Origin: JAMOQA01 sp964420365
Lineage (GTDB): Bacteria > Acidobacteriota > Polarisedimenticolia > J045
DNA length: 14,728 nt
Direction: 5' to 3'
NCBI GenBank assembly: GCA_964420365.1
Contig: CAYQTA010000101.1
Location: 1 to 14,728 of the forward strand
Every line of letters starts with the position of its first letter. Within the stretch, counting starts at the first letter, position 1. The position numbers and the translations under genes are program-made. Positions 14,326 through 14,728 of the stretch are shown here, piece after piece. Under the pieces are notes generated by a model. It was not told where the DNA came from. It was given only the letters and a program-made list of their open reading frames with translations, and made no database searches.

Positions 14326-14728
14326 CGTCCGGGCCCTCCCGTTCCCTCCACCAGCCGGTAGAGGTACTCGCTGTGAAGCCAGCGACAGGCCGTGCCGTAG
14401 AGCTTTTCCGGCACCCGGTCTTCCAGGAGCGCAACCATCGTGGCGTCTTGGTTCCCGGTGTCGCCGCCAGCGTTCTTCACCGCCTCCTTGCGCAGTTTCT
14501 CAAGGAATTCCAGGAGTTCCGGACCGAACTCCTTCCACGGCTTCCGCTGGGACTGGTCCGACAGGCCGACCTGGCGCTTGATGAACGCCTCGACCTCGGC
14601 GAACGTCTCCGCGTGGAGGGCCGCCTGCTCCAGGTTCGAGAGCTGCGTCTTCCCCCTGTCCCCGAAGGCACGGGCCGCTTCCCGGCCGAGCTTCGCGATC
14701 TCGGCCGCCTTCCCCTCGAGGAGTTCCT
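14322..14728 (-). CDS. Small helical protein, 5' end outside the window
   Basis: The minus-strand frame from the right edge stays open for 135 codons to a TGA at 14324-14322. No start is needed inside the window, so this is a partial gene. The visible part is helical and charged: KAAEIAKLGREAARAFGD, then ETFAEVEAFIKRQVGLSD, then KPWKEFGPELLEFLEKLR, and near the end YGTACRWLHSEYLYRLVEG. I do not recognise the family. Its stop overlaps the GTG of the next small gene, so it belongs to the same operon as the RAMP genes. It may be a second small subunit or the C-terminus of a larger subunit that continues past the edge. No HD, GGDEF-like or palm motif is present, so this part is not the catalytic core of Cas10. 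Confidence 0.75.
   Translation of the reverse strand, partial: ELLEGKAAEIAKLGREAARAFGDRGKTQLSNLEQAALHAETFAEVEAFIKRQVGLSDQSQRKPWKEFGPELLEFLEKLRKEAVKNAGGDTGNQDATMVALLEDRVPEKLYGTACRWLHSEYLYRLVEGTGGPGR

Noticed and set aside
14322..14728. Cas10 within the window
   Set aside because: No HD domain, zinc finger or GGDD palm motif is seen in any frame. If Cas10 is present it must be beyond the right edge or elsewhere.
1..14728. tRNA, rRNA, insertion sequence or integrase genes
   Set aside because: I looked for transposase motifs, terminal inverted repeats and tRNA-like folds and saw none that I can support.

Overview
The window is one block of a type III CRISPR-Cas locus from a strongly GC-rich bacterium. 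By eye well over two thirds of bases are G or C, third codon positions are almost all G/C, and GTG starts are common. Nothing fixes the phylum. The repeat resembles the GC-rich repeats of Thermus, but the proteins do not point to one lineage.

Layout, left to right on the given strand. Positions 1-476 hold the end of a CRISPR array: one cut repeat and six full, identical 37-nt repeats with six spacers. Its probable direction is leftward, because the reverse-strand repeat ends in ATTACGAC, like the 8-nt type III crRNA handle. Positions 477-805 are non-coding and hold the putative leader. At 806-2110 is the only plus-strand gene, encoding a TPR-rich protein with a cold-shock/OB-like C-terminus. 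Everything else is on the minus strand, and transcription runs from the right edge down to cas2. In that order the genes are: a 5'-truncated small helical protein (14728-14322), a second small helical protein (14325-13906), two Csm3-like RAMPs (13899-13111 and 13118-12171), and a larger RAMP (12158-10815). A 175-nt gap with a strong hairpin follows. Next come a CARF protein with a helical C-terminus (10639-9485), a UPF1/Dna2-type SF1 helicase (9485-7521), a CARF-PD-(D/E)XK nuclease of the Card1/Can2 type (7524-6433) and cas6 (6436-5510). Last are a TPR-primase-polymerase of the CAPP/TOTE AEP type (5459-3486), cas1 (3489-2416) and cas2 (2419-2129). Most junctions are 1-8-nt stop/start overlaps, so these are operons.

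How it may work together. Cas6 cuts the array transcript. The RAMPs and small proteins form the backbone of a crRNA-guided complex; its Cas10 and Csm4/Csx10-type subunits are not in the window and should lie beyond the right edge. Cas10-made cyclic oligoadenylate would switch on the two CARF proteins. Cas1 and Cas2, with the primase-polymerase, would form the adaptation module. The TPR/CSD protein and the helicase are the least explained parts.

The most notable features are the primase-polymerase with a C-terminal Cys domain reminiscent of the primase large subunit, the helicase set between two CARF genes, the CARF protein without a clear nuclease, a repeat-like hairpin over the primase ribosome binding site right behind cas6, and a spacer that looks like a translation initiation region.
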